A DNA stretch of 64,000 nt from Methylotenera sp. L2L1. GTDB lineage: Bacteria; Pseudomonadota; Gammaproteobacteria; Burkholderiales; Methylophilaceae. This document shows, piece by piece, positions 10,798 through 22,099 of this stretch (its first letter is position 1; each line of letters opens with the position of its first letter). The notes beneath the pieces are model-generated. The model had not been told where the DNA came from, did not search any database, and saw only the letters and a list, made by a program, of their open reading frames with translations. A program made the position numbers and the translations under genes. Location of the stretch: NCBI RefSeq assembly GCF_000744605.1, contig NZ_JQMG01000001.1, forward strand, positions 2,480,001 through 2,544,000. Direction: 5' to 3'.

Positions 10798-11463
10798 TTA
10801 CTCACCCACCACATCAACACCCTTAGGTGCTTTAAATAAAAATGATTTTTCATTGAGTGATGGATTAACTTCTACGTTCGTAAAAACAATTTTCGTATGG
10901 TGACCAAAGCTGTCTACCAAAGTCATTTCTTGAATTCGATTATCTTTAAACCCCAATAATATCTTCTCAAATCCAGACTCTTTGTCTTTAGGTTGTGCGC
11001 TCACCCAATCTAAACTATCTTTATTATTTGTATTGGTCAGCGTAAAGCTCTCTTCAATCGCTTTTCCACCAGCTAATAATGCTGCCGGGCTAGAACCAAG
11101 GGCTTTAGTGGTATCACGGACAGTTACTTGTGCTAGCTCTGTGTCATATAACCACACCTGCTTACCATCACTAATAATCTGCTGTTCATAAGGTTTGTTG
11201 TAATCCCATCTGAATTTATTAGGCCGCTTAAGCTGCATGGTGCCATGCACTTCTTGCACTTTACGCCCCTGCCTATCAGTCACTGTTTGGTGAAAGTTTG
11301 CACGCACCGACTGTGTTTTCTCATAGAACATCTTTACACTATCCAAGCCGTCCGCTTGTACTTGTTGCACTGTTAGCAAAACGGGTAAAACAAGCAGACT
11401 TTTTATCAGCTTGGGGTACAAAGAAGTAAGGTTTTGGGGAGTTATCATTTTCATTAAATTCAA
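10798..11463 (-). CDS. lolA: Outer-membrane lipoprotein carrier protein LolA
   Basis: LolA is the periplasmic chaperone that takes lipoproteins from LolCDE to LolB. A signal peptide ends near residue 38 (LLVLPVLLTVQQVQADG); the stretch before it is long, so the true start may be a few codons later. The mature part has the family pattern SVRANFHQTVTDRQG, GTMQLKRPNKFRWDY and IISDGKQVWLYDTELAQVTV. It sits between ftsK and rarA, the conserved neighbourhood. Gene order and motifs together make the call firm. Confidence 0.94.
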   Translation of the reverse strand: MNLMKMITPQNLTSLYPKLIKSLLVLPVLLTVQQVQADGLDSVKMFYEKTQSVRANFHQTVTDRQGRKVQEVHGTMQLKRPNKFRWDYNKPYEQQIISDGKQVWLYDTELAQVTVRDTTKALGSSPAALLAGGKAIEESFTLTNTNNKDSLDWVSAQPKDKESGFEKILLGFKDNRIQEMTLVDSFGHHTKIVFTNVEVNPSLNEKSFLFKAPKGVDVVGE

Positions 11464-11498
11464 CGTGTCATTTCTTTTAAAAATTAAGGCTCTTAAAG

Positions 11499-13811
11499 TT
11501 AAGGCTCATGGTGCGGTGCTAATACCTCGCGATTACCATTACTCTGCATTGCAGAAACCAAGCCTGCACGTTCCATGTCTTCAATTAAACGTGCTGCACG
11601 GTTATAGCCAATGCGCAGTTGACGCTGTACAGAAGAGATACTGGCTCGGCGCGATTTAAGCACAATGCCAACAGCCTCATCATAGAGTGGGTCAACTTCT
11701 GCACCGCTATTACCAGAAGCGCCAGCGACAAAGTCACCGCCCCCCTCTTCAGCTTCATTCGTTAGAATGCCATCAATGTAATTCGGTTCACCTTGGGCTT
11801 TAAGATAATCAACTACCTTATGTACTTCTTGGTCGGATACAAAAGCGCCATGAATACGCGTTGGGTAACCCGTACCTGGCGGCATATACAACATATCGCC
11901 TTGGCCCAATAAGGCTTCTGCGCCCATTTGGTCAAGAATGGTACGTGAGTCAATTTTGCTAGATACTTGGAAAGAAATACGTGTAGGCACGTTAGCTTTA
12001 ATCAAGCCGGTAATCACATCGACTGATGGGCGTTGCGTTGCCAACACCAAGTGAATACCTGAAGCGCGGGCTTTTTGTGCTAATCGCGCAATCAGCTCCT
12101 CTACTTTTTTGCCTACGACCATCATCAAATCAGCCAACTCATCAATTACTACAACGATTAACGGCATTTCTTCTAATGGCTCAGGTTCATCTGGCGTTAA
12201 GCTAAATGGATGCGGAATCTTCTCTCCGGCTTTATCTGCTTCTTTAATCTTTTGGTTATACCCAGCAAGGTTACGCACACCAAGCATAGACATCAATTTG
12301 TAGCGCCGTTCCATCTCAGCCACACACCAATTTAAGGCATTCGCAGCTTGGCGCATATCCGTCACAACAGGTGCTAATAAATGTGGAATGCCCTCATAGA
12401 CTGACAGCTCCAACATTTTAGGGTCTATCAATATCATACGCACTTGGCTGGCATCTGCTTTATAAAGCAAACTTAAAATCAGCGCATTAATGGCAACAGA
12501 CTTACCAGAGCCAGTAGTACCGGCAACCAGTACGTGTGGCATTTTAGCGAGGTCAGCCACTGCAGGTTTACCGCCAATGTCTTTACCTAAAGAAATAGCG
12601 AGTGGCGAATGTACGTCGGCATACGCTTGACTACCCATAATTTCAGATAAGTATACAATCTGACGCTTAGGATTAGGAATCTCTAAACCCATGCAGGTTT
12701 TGCCAGGAATTGTCTCTACTACACGTACACTGACCACAGATAAGGCACGTGCCAAGTCTTTCACCAGATTAGTCACTTGGCTGCCTTTAACACCCGCAGC
12801 AGGCTCTAATTCATAGCGGGTAATCACAGGCCCTGGCAAAGCGGTTAACACTTTCACTTCTATGCCAAAATCCATCAGCTTACGTTCGATTAAACGCGAG
12901 GTGAAATCCAAAGTTTCAGCAGAGGGCAGCTCCACTGAACCAGATGGCTCATCCAACAAATGTATCGGTGGTAATGGGGTATCTGGATGTGTATCAAACA
13001 ATGGCACTTGTTTTTCTTTTTGCACACGAGCGCTCTGTGCAATTTCGAGCACTGGCGTTTCAATTTGTACAGGCTCACGATCCACCACGCGCTTACGCTC
13101 ACTTTTTACGTATTCAATGCGCTCTTGCTCTACTGCTTTACCTGCTTTTCTATCTTGCCAGTCTTGCCATTTAAGTTTGATAAACTCATAGCTAGTAATC
13201 AAAAATGCACCAAACTTCTCGGTGATCATAATCCAAGACCACCCCGTGAACAAACTAAACCCAACTACAAACATAAGCAATAACAACATGCTAGAGCCGG
13301 TATAGCCAAATAAGCCACGTAAACCAGCATCTACAGCAACCCCTAACATCCCGCCGGAACTGTCTGGCAATAGTGCAGGTAATTTAACCAGATGCCCAGC
13401 CTCTAGTGCGCTTGATGCAACCAGCAACAAAGCAAAACCGAAAAAATTAAACAGCAGGAATGGTTTTTCACTCTGATCAACAGCTTCTAACGCCAAATAG
13501 ACAAACCACATGGCATAAAAAGCCAAGACTGCCCACCACCAGGCTGAAAAGCCAAACACATAGAGTAGTAAATCTGAAATCCAGGCGCCTACACTACCAC
13601 CGCTATTTTGGATCATAGCGCCATCTGGCGCGATGTGCGACCAAGAGGAGTCATTGGGATTATAAGTAAAAAGAATGACAGTAATATACAGCCCGATAAG
13701 CACTAAACCCAACCACCAAGCTTCTTTAATGAGCGTATTAGCTAGGGCATTAGATTTAATTACTTCAGCTTCACGGCGAGCATTAACCGGTTTAGATTTT
13801 TTGAAAAACAA
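11499..13811 (-). CDS. ftsK: DNA translocase FtsK
   Basis: FtsK couples division to chromosome segregation by pumping DNA at the septum and activating XerCD at dif. The 770-residue protein has four N-terminal transmembrane segments (about residues 30-190) and a short linker. The RecA-like motor has Walker [16 protein letters not shown] and Walker [15 protein letters not shown]. The C-terminal winged-helix gamma domain, which reads polarity sequences, contains [20 protein letters not shown]. It heads the ftsK-lolA-rarA-serS set. The linker (about residues 200-260) is much shorter than in E. coli, as is common in betaproteobacteria. Confidence 0.97.
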   Translation of the reverse strand: MFFKKSKPVNARREAEVIKSNALANTLIKEAWWLGLVLIGLYITVILFTYNPNDSSWSHIAPDGAMIQNSGGSVGAWISDLLLYVFGFSAWWWAVLAFYAMWFVYLALEAVDQSEKPFLLFNFFGFALLLVASSALEAGHLVKLPALLPDSSGGMLGVAVDAGLRGLFGYTGSSMLLLLMFVVGFSLFTGWSWIMITEKFGAFLITSYEFIKLKWQDWQDRKAGKAVEQERIEYVKSERKRVVDREPVQIETPVLEIAQSARVQKEKQVPLFDTHPDTPLPPIHLLDEPSGSVELPSAETLDFTSRLIERKLMDFGIEVKVLTALPGPVITRYELEPAAGVKGSQVTNLVKDLARALSVVSVRVVETIPGKTCMGLEIPNPKRQIVYLSEIMGSQAYADVHSPLAISLGKDIGGKPAVADLAKMPHVLVAGTTGSGKSVAINALILSLLYKADASQVRMILIDPKMLELSVYEGIPHLLAPVVTDMRQAANALNWCVAEMERRYKLMSMLGVRNLAGYNQKIKEADKAGEKIPHPFSLTPDEPEPLEEMPLIVVVIDELADLMMVVGKKVEELIARLAQKARASGIHLVLATQRPSVDVITGLIKANVPTRISFQVSSKIDSRTILDQMGAEALLGQGDMLYMPPGTGYPTRIHGAFVSDQEVHKVVDYLKAQGEPNYIDGILTNEAEEGGGDFVAGASGNSGAEVDPLYDEAVGIVLKSRRASISSVQRQLRIGYNRAARLIEDMERAGLVSAMQSNGNREVLAPHHEP

Positions 13812-13878
13812 GATAAACCTTTAACGTATTTTGAATGTCAGATTTAATTATAGCAGTATCAAAGTCGCTGCGTAGGGA

Positions 13879-13898
13879 TTAGAATATCATTCTCAATT
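13879..13898 (+). promoter_or_regulatory. Fur-box-like inverted repeat upstream of dps
   Basis: The sequence TTAGAATATCATTCTCAATT (reverse strand AATTGAGAATGATATTCTAA) is an interrupted inverted repeat that resembles the Fur consensus built from GATAAT/ATTATC hexamers. It lies 55-75 bp before the Dps-family ATG, a promoter-like distance. Iron control of a ferritin-like gene would make sense, but no binding data can be inferred from sequence. Confidence 0.45.
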
Positions 13899-13952
13899 AT
13901 GAATCATAAAACGTTGTAAGACCTTGAACAAAGGTCCTATCAGGAGTTCACT

Positions 13953-14417
13953 ATGGATATTGGCATCAAAGAAGAAGATAGAAAAAATATTGCACAAGGC
14001 CTTTCGCATCTTTTAGCAGACACTTACACCTTATATTTAAAAACCCACTATTTTCATTGGAACGTCACTGGTCCAATGTTCAACACGCTACACTTAATGT
14101 TCGAAACGCAATATAACGAGTTAGCACTCGCGGTAGATTTAGTGGCTGAGCGCATTCGTGCCTTAGATGTATATGCACCAGGCACCTATCGAGATTTTGC
14201 AAAGCTTAGCTCTATTAAAGAGTCTGACTCTGTGCCGAAAGCACAAGACATGATTGCTGAACTAGTGGCTGGTCACGAAGCCGTTTGCCGCACAGCACGC
14301 GCTGTATTTCCTAGCGCCGATTCAGCATCAGACGAGGCAACTGCCGATTTACTCACACAACGTCTACAAGTACATGAAAAAACCGCATGGATGCTACGTA
14401 GCTTATTAGAAAAATAA
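13953..14417 (+). CDS. dps: Dps-family ferritin-like DNA-protection protein
   Basis: Dps proteins form 12-subunit shells that oxidise and store iron using peroxide, protecting DNA. The 154-residue protein has the ferroxidase pattern [17 protein letters not shown] with H35 and H47, then D62 and E66 in [12 protein letters not shown]. The spacings match the inter-subunit iron site of the family. The start is supported by AGGAG nine bases upstream of the ATG. The N-terminus is short with few lysines, so DNA binding itself is uncertain. A Fur-like site lies upstream. Confidence 0.92.
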   Translation: MDIGIKEEDRKNIAQGLSHLLADTYTLYLKTHYFHWNVTGPMFNTLHLMFETQYNELALAVDLVAERIRALDVYAPGTYRDFAKLSSIKESDSVPKAQDMIAELVAGHEAVCRTARAVFPSADSASDEATADLLTQRLQVHEKTAWMLRSLLEK

Positions 14418-14568
14418 TAAAATATTTTTCAGCACCTTTGGATATAAGCCCAGCTTAAGTAGCACAATGTTAACTATCTAGTTGGCCTAAAGTCTAAAAA
14501 TACTTAGATATTATGCTGTTTACTTGAAAAACACACCGACACACCCAACGTATAAAACTCAATATTAA

Positions 14569-15537
<969 letters not shown>

Positions 15538-15560
15538 GTGATTATTTGAAATAGGTACAA

Positions 15561-16145
15561 GTGAGTGTGGTATCCCTACCACCCTCACTTACTCAACAGA
15601 GCCTCAACATTGTGGAAGACGCAAACGACAACGAAGTTGAACTGTTTTTAGAAGCAGTTAAAGATGCGCGCCCACTCAAACCAAAACGCGTGCACCACGC
15701 ACCGCTACGCCCAAAACCAATCCCAAAACAATTCATTCGCGACGAACAACAGGCTTTGGCTGACTCGCTAAGTGACTACTATATCCCAGCACATGATTTA
15801 GAAACTGGCGAAGAATTACTTTACCTACGTGATGGGCACTCTCCTGACATTTTAAGCAAATTACGACGCGGCCATTGGGTAATACAAGCAGCCATTGACC
15901 TGCACGGCTTAATCAGTGACGAAGCAAGACTTTACGTTGCCACTTTTTTAAATGACTGCAAAAAACGTGGTATCCGCTGTGTACGCATTGTGCATGGCAA
16001 AGGATTAGGCTCCCGCAACCGCGAGCCTGTGCTTAAACATAAATTACGTGGCTGGTTAATGCAGCGCGATGAAGTGATTGCCTATGCAGAGGCGCGCAAA
16101 CAAGATGGCGGCAGTGGCGCAGTGATTGTGCTGTTAAAAGCCTAA
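15561..16145 (+). CDS. Smr-domain protein
   Basis: The 194-residue protein has a variable charged N-terminal half and a C-terminal Smr (small MutS-related) domain from about residue 108. The domain hallmarks are IDLHGLISDEARLYV and the VRIVHGKGLGSRNREPVLK loop. Stand-alone Smr proteins of this type (YdaL/SmrA/SmrB-like) are nucleases; SmrB rescues collided ribosomes. The exact subtype here is not resolved. The start is a GTG at 15561 preceded by AGGT. Three inverted repeats lie downstream, between this gene and the convergent ccoG. Confidence 0.85.
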   Translation: MSVVSLPPSLTQQSLNIVEDANDNEVELFLEAVKDARPLKPKRVHHAPLRPKPIPKQFIRDEQQALADSLSDYYIPAHDLETGEELLYLRDGHSPDILSKLRRGHWVIQAAIDLHGLISDEARLYVATFLNDCKKRGIRCVRIVHGKGLGSRNREPVLKHKLRGWLMQRDEVIAYAEARKQDGGSGAVIVLLKA

Positions 16146-16159
16146 AAGAATTACAAATT

Positions 16160-16183
16160 AAACCGTTTAGAATTAAACGGTTT
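16160..16183. terminator. Hairpin 1 between smr and ccoG
   Basis: A perfect 10-bp inverted repeat AAACCGTTTA/TAAACGGTTT with a 4-base GAAT loop lies 14 bp after the smr stop. It has no long T tract, so termination is plausible but not certain. Confidence 0.55.
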
Positions 16184-16196
16184 ACAAATAGTGAAA

Positions 16197-16229
16197 GCAG
16201 TTTAAATACATCAATAGTATTTAAACTGC
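16197..16229. repeat. Hairpin 2 between smr and ccoG (13-bp perfect stem)
   Basis: A perfect 13-bp inverted repeat, GCAGTTTAAATAC and its complement, with a 7-base loop. It is the second of three hairpins packed into 102 bp between convergent genes. No T tract follows, so it may be a transcript 3'-end stabiliser rather than a classic terminator. Confidence 0.6.
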
Positions 16230-16237
16230 ACGATTAC

Positions 16238-16261
16238 CAAGAGGCACTGATGCACCTCTTG
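16238..16261. terminator. Hairpin 3, on the ccoG side
   Basis: A 7-bp inverted repeat CAAGAGG/CCTCTTG with a 10-base loop, 22 bp beyond the ccoG stop codon. It may serve as the 3' boundary of the ccoG transcript. Confidence 0.45.
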
Positions 16262-16282
16262 ATTTCAATCTCAAATCTACCT

Positions 16283-17719
16283 CTATCTAGGCATGTAAAA
16301 AATAGATTTTTGTGTGATGCGCTCTTTACTACCTAATGCTTCAATTTCAAACATAATAGGATGTGTACCGCTACGTACCGCACCATCGGGTAATTGCAAG
16401 CTCACCGCCACCAATCGTTCATTGGCAGGATCTACCGTGAATTGATTTCTTGATGCCATTGACAGTCCATCTAAACCGCTCACTGTCACATGATAGGACT
16501 CCACCACTTCAGTGACATTAGTTATTTGTAATTGATAAACATTCTCTATCTTACCGCCAGCAACCAACCTAGACATCACGCCACGGTCACGATTGATATC
16601 CACCTTAAACGCTGGTCGCATTGCTAATGATGCAACCAACCCAGCCGAAAGAAGTAACAATAACGCGCTATAGATAAGCACTCTTGGACGTAGTATCTTT
16701 TGTATGACTTGATGTTTTGTCCAATGCTGAGCAAGGCCGTTTTGGGTAGTGAACCGAATCAGACCACGCGGATAGCTCATCTTATCCATAATGCTGTTAC
16801 ATGCATCTACACATAGCCCACAACTAATGCACTCATATTGCAAACCATTGCGGATATCGATACCTACCGGGCATACTTGCACGCAAAAGTTGCAATCAAT
16901 ACAATCGCCCAAGCCCTCTTGTTTTGCATCCACTTTTCTAGAGCGACCGCTACGAGGCTCTCCACGCTCCTGATCATAAGTCACAATCAGCGTATCGTTA
17001 TCAAACATCGCACTCTGAAATCGTGCGTAAGGGCACATATGCTTACATACTTGCTCACGCAAAAACCCTGCGTTGCCATAAGTCGCTAAGCCATAAAAGA
17101 AAATCCAAAATGTTTCCCAAGGGCTTAGGCGGATCTGAACAATGCTATCTAATAAATCACGGATGGGTGAAAAGTATCCCAAGAACGTAAAGCCAGTCAC
17201 CATCGAGAAACTAATCCAAGCAAAATGTTTTAGGGACTTTATGTACAACTTTTTAAACCCAAACTTCATGCCATCTAAACGCATACGAGCGGCTCTATCC
17301 CCTTCAATCTTACGTTCCATCCATAAGAATATCTCCGTATAGACGGATTGCGGGCATGAGAACCCACACCAAAGCCGGCCTGCAACCGCTGTAAATAAGA
17401 ATAAAGCTAATGCAGCAATAATTAAGATGACCACTAAGTAAATCAAATCTTGCGGGTATAACACCAAGCCAAAGATGTAAAAGCGATGCGTACTAATGTC
17501 TAACAACATGGCTTGACGATCGCCCCACTGCAACCATGGCACGCCATAAAACACAATCTGCGTGATCCATATCATCACCCAGCGCCAGTTCTTAAAGAAA
17601 CCAAAGGTATTGCGTGGGTATATCTTAGCTTGTGCTTCATACATCGGCATAAACCCACCCTTTGCAGGGTCACTGACAATCGGGATTATTTTCTTAGATG
17701 TGGCTTTAGTATCTGTCAT
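16283..17719 (-). CDS. ccoG: Cytochrome c oxidase accessory protein CcoG (FixG/RdxA)
   Basis: CcoG is an inner-membrane iron-sulfur protein that reduces Cu(II) during assembly of cbb3-type oxidase. The 478-residue protein has about five transmembrane segments, the NosR/NapH-like motif GRLWCGFSCPQSVYTEIF, and two [4Fe-4S] clusters in CIDCNFCVQVCPVGIDIRNG and CISCGLCVDACNSIMDKM. The C-terminal domain from about residue 370 is the Ig-like FixG_C domain. No ccoNOPQ or ccoS/ccoI gene is in the window, so it is separated from its usual partners. It stands alone between the sulfite reductase pair and a hairpin cluster. Confidence 0.93.
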   Translation of the reverse strand: MTDTKATSKKIIPIVSDPAKGGFMPMYEAQAKIYPRNTFGFFKNWRWVMIWITQIVFYGVPWLQWGDRQAMLLDISTHRFYIFGLVLYPQDLIYLVVILIIAALALFLFTAVAGRLWCGFSCPQSVYTEIFLWMERKIEGDRAARMRLDGMKFGFKKLYIKSLKHFAWISFSMVTGFTFLGYFSPIRDLLDSIVQIRLSPWETFWIFFYGLATYGNAGFLREQVCKHMCPYARFQSAMFDNDTLIVTYDQERGEPRSGRSRKVDAKQEGLGDCIDCNFCVQVCPVGIDIRNGLQYECISCGLCVDACNSIMDKMSYPRGLIRFTTQNGLAQHWTKHQVIQKILRPRVLIYSALLLLLSAGLVASLAMRPAFKVDINRDRGVMSRLVAGGKIENVYQLQITNVTEVVESYHVTVSGLDGLSMASRNQFTVDPANERLVAVSLQLPDGAVRSGTHPIMFEIEALGSKERITQKSIFYMPR

Positions 17720-17815
17720 TTGAGGTCCTTGCTTACAATTAAATGACTCACGTTTAAATTATTTAAGATTGCTTGTTTTAAGATTGCTTGGTTAAGGTTA
17801 CTTGGATAAGACTGC

Positions 17816-18349
17816 TTAGTCCTGCTCACTTAACCTCTGAATCGGTTGGCGATATGATTTTTGATAAGTATCGGTAAATGTGTTTAAAGCTTCTAATGCC
17901 AATTGAGAATCGTGCCCTTGCTTCACAAGAAAGCTATCAAAACCGCATCTAGCCAAGTAATACACTGTATCAATCATCACATCCCCCACAGCTCTTAGCT
18001 CGCCAGTCCATCCGTAGACATTTCTTAATAATTGCGCCAATGAATATCCGCGGCCATCGGTATAACTAGGAAAATCTATCGCAATAAACGCAATATTTGC
18101 TTGGCACAACGCTTTTATCTGCTGATTGGGGTCATCATCAAGATCAGCATCTGATGGGATTAATATCGCGACAGGAAATTGACGATTAGCCAATGTCAGC
18201 TGATGCTTAAACCAGCTATCTAATGTCATCATCCAGTCTGTTTCATCAGGTGGAACCGACAATGCCAATTCATTCTCAACATCAAAGCATTGCACATGAT
18301 TCACTTCAAGCAGACCACCTCGTATTAGGTTCATGTTAGGCTCAGACAT
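17816..18349 (-). CDS. DUF934 family protein of the sulfite-reduction cluster
   Basis: The 177-residue soluble protein has the family features GGLLEVNHVQCFDVENE, FPVAILIPSDADLDDDPNQ and IDFPSYTDGRGYSLAQLLRN. DUF934 genes habitually follow a nitrite/sulfite reductase hemoprotein gene, as here, where it overlaps the reductase by 8 bp. No redox cofactor motif is visible. It may help assemble or deliver electrons to the reductase, but this is inferred from context only. Confidence 0.85.
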   Translation of the reverse strand: MSEPNMNLIRGGLLEVNHVQCFDVENELALSVPPDETDWMMTLDSWFKHQLTLANRQFPVAILIPSDADLDDDPNQQIKALCQANIAFIAIDFPSYTDGRGYSLAQLLRNVYGWTGELRAVGDVMIDTVYYLARCGFDSFLVKQGHDSQLALEALNTFTDTYQKSYRQPIQRLSEQD

Positions 18350-20102
18350 TAGATTCCCTCACTAAGTTTGCAGTCTTTGAAAGTAGCGGGTCTGCATAGA
18401 CTTCTTTTTTAAAAGGATCAATGCCAACTCGGTCAACCACATCAATAAATCGCTCAACATCACTTTCTCTTAGCGTTAAATATGTTTGAATTAAACGCGC
18501 GATCACATCTGGCACTTGCTCACGTGCAAATGAAGGGCCTATAACCCGACCAATTGCCGCGCTTGCGCCACACCTTGAACTTTCATCGTTGTCTTTACTT
18601 GATTTGGTCTCTGAATGGAGTGCACCAGATTGTCTACCGCCAATGGTGATTTGGTACCACTCCTCACCTGCTTTATCCACGCCCAAAATTCCAATATGGC
18701 CAACATGATGATGCCCACATGAGTTCATGCAACCAGATAAATTAAGATCAAGCTCACCAATTTCATGCACATAATCTAAATCATCAAATCTTTGCTGAAT
18801 CGCAGTTGCAACTGGAATAGAAACAGCATTTGCCAAACTACAATAATCACCGCCGGGGCAAGCAATAATATTGGTAATTAGCCCAATATTAGGCGTTGCA
18901 AGATTAAGCACATTGAGCTCTTGCCATAAGGTATAAAGTGCATCGATTCTCACATCTGGCAGAATAATATTTTGCTCATGAGAGACACGCAACTCACCAA
19001 ACCCATAGCTATCAGCCATTTCAGCAAGCACCTCCATTTGGTCAGCCGTAATATCGCCAGGAGCAGAGCCCGTCGCCTTTAGTGAGACGGTCACTGCTGA
19101 ATATCCTGAAACCTTATGCTGATGAACATTAGTACGGAACCATCTTGCAAACGCAACATTAGACGCCAAATGTTGGGTCATGACAGCGTTATCATTTTCA
19201 CTCACCGTGTCATAGACCGGCCATGAAAATTTATTGGCAATACTGCGCACAAAGTCTTCAGTCACCGTGTCAGCCCCACCCTTAATGAGTGCCCACTGCT
19301 CATTCACTTGTTGTGCGAACACTTCTGGTGTGAGGTCTTTTACAAGTATCTTGATACGTGCTTTATATTTGTTATCTCGTCTGCCATGAAGGTTGTACAC
19401 ACGTAGTGTCGCCTGCAAATAAGTTAACAAGTCATACCAAGCAACAAACGGATTGATGAGCTTGCCTACGATAGGTGTTCTACCCAAGCCACCGCCTACA
19501 AAGCACATAAATCCGAAGACACCATCCTGCTCAATTGCTTGCAGACCTATGTCATGCACACCAATCGCGGCTCTATCTGCCTTAGCCCCACTCACTGCAA
19601 TTTTGAATTTACGCGGTAAGAATGCAAATTCCGGATGTAACATTGACCACTGCCTAATGATTTCACACCAGATGAGTGGGTTAATGATTTCGTCATGCGC
19701 AACACCCGCAAAATGATCTGTTGTCGTATTACGAATACAATTGCCACTTGTTTGAATCGCATGCATCTGCACGGTTGCAAGCTTAGCTAGAATATCCGGA
19801 GCATCTTCCAACCTAGGCCAGTTGAACTGAATATTTTGTCTGGTAGTTAAGTGGGCATAACCTTTATCCCAACGCCGAGCAACATACGCTAAAGCACGCA
19901 GTTGTTTTGAGGTTAGCATGCCGTAAGGAATCGCTACGCGTAGCATGGGTGCATGCCGTTGAATATACAAACCATTTTGCAAACGCAAAATACGAAACTC
20001 ATCTTCAGTAAGCTGGCCATTAAGGAACCGTTGCGTCTGCCCTCTAAACTGGGCGACACGCTGCTCCACCAACTTCTGATCTATTTCATCATAGATATAC
20101 AT
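18342..20102 (-). CDS. cysI: Assimilatory sulfite (nitrite/sulfite) reductase hemoprotein
   Basis: This siroheme/[4Fe-4S] enzyme reduces sulfite to sulfide with six electrons. The 586-residue protein has two ferredoxin-like repeats; the first ends near TTRQNIQFNWPRLED and ISGNC-type TSGNCIRNTTTDHFAG. The cluster-ligating cysteines are in ACPGGDYCSLANA and LSGCMNSCGHHHVGHIG. No flavoprotein CysJ, CysH or CysG gene is nearby, so the electron donor is unknown. A polar insertion (ETKSSKDNDESSRCGASA) precedes the C-terminal part. Sulfite rather than nitrite as substrate is inferred from the DUF934 neighbour. Confidence 0.9.
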   Translation of the reverse strand: MYIYDEIDQKLVEQRVAQFRGQTQRFLNGQLTEDEFRILRLQNGLYIQRHAPMLRVAIPYGMLTSKQLRALAYVARRWDKGYAHLTTRQNIQFNWPRLEDAPDILAKLATVQMHAIQTSGNCIRNTTTDHFAGVAHDEIINPLIWCEIIRQWSMLHPEFAFLPRKFKIAVSGAKADRAAIGVHDIGLQAIEQDGVFGFMCFVGGGLGRTPIVGKLINPFVAWYDLLTYLQATLRVYNLHGRRDNKYKARIKILVKDLTPEVFAQQVNEQWALIKGGADTVTEDFVRSIANKFSWPVYDTVSENDNAVMTQHLASNVAFARWFRTNVHQHKVSGYSAVTVSLKATGSAPGDITADQMEVLAEMADSYGFGELRVSHEQNIILPDVRIDALYTLWQELNVLNLATPNIGLITNIIACPGGDYCSLANAVSIPVATAIQQRFDDLDYVHEIGELDLNLSGCMNSCGHHHVGHIGILGVDKAGEEWYQITIGGRQSGALHSETKSSKDNDESSRCGASAAIGRVIGPSFAREQVPDVIARLIQTYLTLRESDVERFIDVVDRVGIDPFKKEVYADPLLSKTANLVRESNV

Positions 20103-20237
20103 TTAATCACCTTAAAAATTTAGCGTTGATAAACAGCCAAATGATTATTTTTAACAGTGACTAAAGCTTAAGGTTTGGAAACAATTAATAACAGAGACAG
20201 ATGCAGATAAAAAAAGCATAACAGATGAGCTGTGGCA

Positions 20238-21668
20238 CTATGTCGATGATGAGCTCATCATCCCGAATACTAAAGTACCTAGCGTTGACAATGCCGCCTC
20301 GATACGCGCATCCCAAATATGTCCGTAATTCAGGCGAACATAGCTGGTGAAGTGACGCTGTGCAGAAAATATAGGGCCAGGCGCAATACTAATACCATTA
20401 CTCAGTGCGAGCTTATGCAGTTCAAGCGCATTCACATCATCTGGCAGTTTCACCCATAAGAAATATCCACCTTGCGGTAACGTCAAACACGTTCCTTCCG
20501 GGAAATAGCGCTCAATGGCTTCTACAAACTTGATTTGATTCACCAATAAGGTATGGCGCAAATTGCGTAAATGCTTGTCATATCCACCTTTTTGCAGATA
20601 CTTGGCAATTGCCACCTGTGCCGGCACAGATGCAGAGATGGTTGTGGTTAACTTCAGCCGCGCTAATGCTTTGGCATATCTGCCAGGGGCAACCCACCCC
20701 ACTCGATAGCCCGGCGCAAGGCATTTAGAAAATGACGAGCAATGCATCACCAAGCCTTCTGTATCAAACGCCTTGGCTGGCATCGGACGTTTATCACCAA
20801 AGTATAACTCGCCATAAACATCATCCTCAATCAAGGGGATTTGGTATTGCGTGATAAGCGCCACCAATACCTGCTTCTTCTCATTCGAGAGCAAACTTCC
20901 CAACGGATTCTGAAAATTAGTCATCAACCAGCAGGCTTTAGGCTGATGCTGCTGAATAGCACGCTCCATGGCGGCTAAATCAATGCCATCTTTAGGGTGA
21001 CTAGGAATCTCGACAGCGCGCAAACCAATACGCTCTATGGATTGCAAAGCTGCATAAAAAGTGGGGGATTCGATGAGAACAGTATCACCAGGGCGGGTAA
21101 CCGCCATCAAACATAGATTCAATGCTTCCAAAGCACCATTAGTGACAACAATATCATCAGTTGTCACATGCAGACCATCAATCATGTAGCGCAATGCTAT
21201 CTGGCGTCTAAGATTAATATCACCAGCACTTAAATTATCAACACTTGCCCAAGGATCCATAATCTGAACACTTGACGCCATGGTCTTGGCTAGACTAGCC
21301 CTGGGAAATAATAACGGGCTAGGAAACGCTGACCCCAAAGGCACAACACTTTTGAGCCGAATAGATTCCAGCACTTCAAATACAAGTTCGCTGACATCCA
21401 CTTGCGTTGACTCTAATTGATTGAGAGTAGCTGGCGCTGGCGAAGATGGGATACTGACAGTACCGCTCGTCACAAAATAACCGGAGCGCTCACGCGCAGT
21501 AATCAAGCCTCGCGCTTCTAAAAGATAATAAGCCTCTAATACAGTGGCAGGACTGACGCTACGACTTGCACTGGCTTGGCGCACTGAAGGAAGCTTATCT
21601 CCACGGCAAAGCACACCCTCCTGAATCGATTGAGCAATAGAATTAGCAAGTTGCTCATAAAGCTTCAT
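20238..21668 (-). CDS. MocR-type GntR/aminotransferase transcriptional regulator
   Basis: The 476-residue fusion has an N-terminal GntR winged helix (about 1-70, GDKLPSVRQASASRSVSPATVLEAY region) and a PLP-dependent class I aminotransferase-like domain from about residue 120. The PLP lysine is expected in HCSSFSKCLAPGYRVGW. NFQNPLGSLLS and IEDDVYGELYF match the cofactor pocket. Family members usually regulate a neighbouring metabolic gene in response to an amine or vitamin-B6-related ligand. The neighbours here are the sulfite reductase gene downstream and a long AT-rich region upstream, so the target is unclear. Confidence 0.88.
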   Translation of the reverse strand: MKLYEQLANSIAQSIQEGVLCRGDKLPSVRQASASRSVSPATVLEAYYLLEARGLITARERSGYFVTSGTVSIPSSPAPATLNQLESTQVDVSELVFEVLESIRLKSVVPLGSAFPSPLLFPRASLAKTMASSVQIMDPWASVDNLSAGDINLRRQIALRYMIDGLHVTTDDIVVTNGALEALNLCLMAVTRPGDTVLIESPTFYAALQSIERIGLRAVEIPSHPKDGIDLAAMERAIQQHQPKACWLMTNFQNPLGSLLSNEKKQVLVALITQYQIPLIEDDVYGELYFGDKRPMPAKAFDTEGLVMHCSSFSKCLAPGYRVGWVAPGRYAKALARLKLTTTISASVPAQVAIAKYLQKGGYDKHLRNLRHTLLVNQIKFVEAIERYFPEGTCLTLPQGGYFLWVKLPDDVNALELHKLALSNGISIAPGPIFSAQRHFTSYVRLNYGHIWDARIEAALSTLGTLVFGMMSSSST

Positions 21669-22099
21669 AACGTTCCGATTATCTTAATGTGTACAAACAG
21701 AATGCTACCTTATGCACAGAAAAATACTACCCACGCATAACACCTGATTCTTATCATTGATATATGAATACTTAGAATTAAACGAATAAATCAATAATGA
21801 AAGACTTAGAGAGTAAGCTTAAATAGTAGTTTTAATGGTGAATAATTTAGATACCGAGATAGATATGTGATGTTTTAATCCAAAAATCTCAGAATAATAT
21901 AAAAAATATTAAAAAAATAATCAGTGTAAGTGATTGAATAAATTAATAACTTATAAAAATATTAAATTATTTTCAATTATTTTTGATACTAGCCCTAAAT
22001 TATCTAAATTTGCTGCCGATAAAGACCTATGAGATACGGCAAGATTTAACTTAATTTATTAACCAATAACAATTTAAGACACGATTTTTAAGGGCTAAC
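21669..22099. other. AT-rich intergenic region between the MocR gene and flaG
   Basis: No gene is supported in this 431-bp stretch, which is strongly AT-rich, particularly from 21770 to 22010. It carries the divergent control regions of the MocR regulator gene (minus) and flaG (plus), including a well-formed sigma-28 promoter. AT-rich tracts of this kind can also be silencer (H-NS/MvaT-like) targets, which I cannot test. Confidence 0.6.
21996..22022 (+). promoter_or_regulatory. Sigma-28 (FliA) promoter of flaG
   Basis: The -35 element TAAA is at 21996-21999 and the -10 element GCCGATAA at 22015-22022, with exactly 15 bases between them. This is an exact match to the enterobacterial sigma-28 consensus TAAA-N15-GCCGATAA. 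It lies 78 bp before the flaG ATG, which puts flaG in the late flagellar regulon. Confidence 0.88.
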
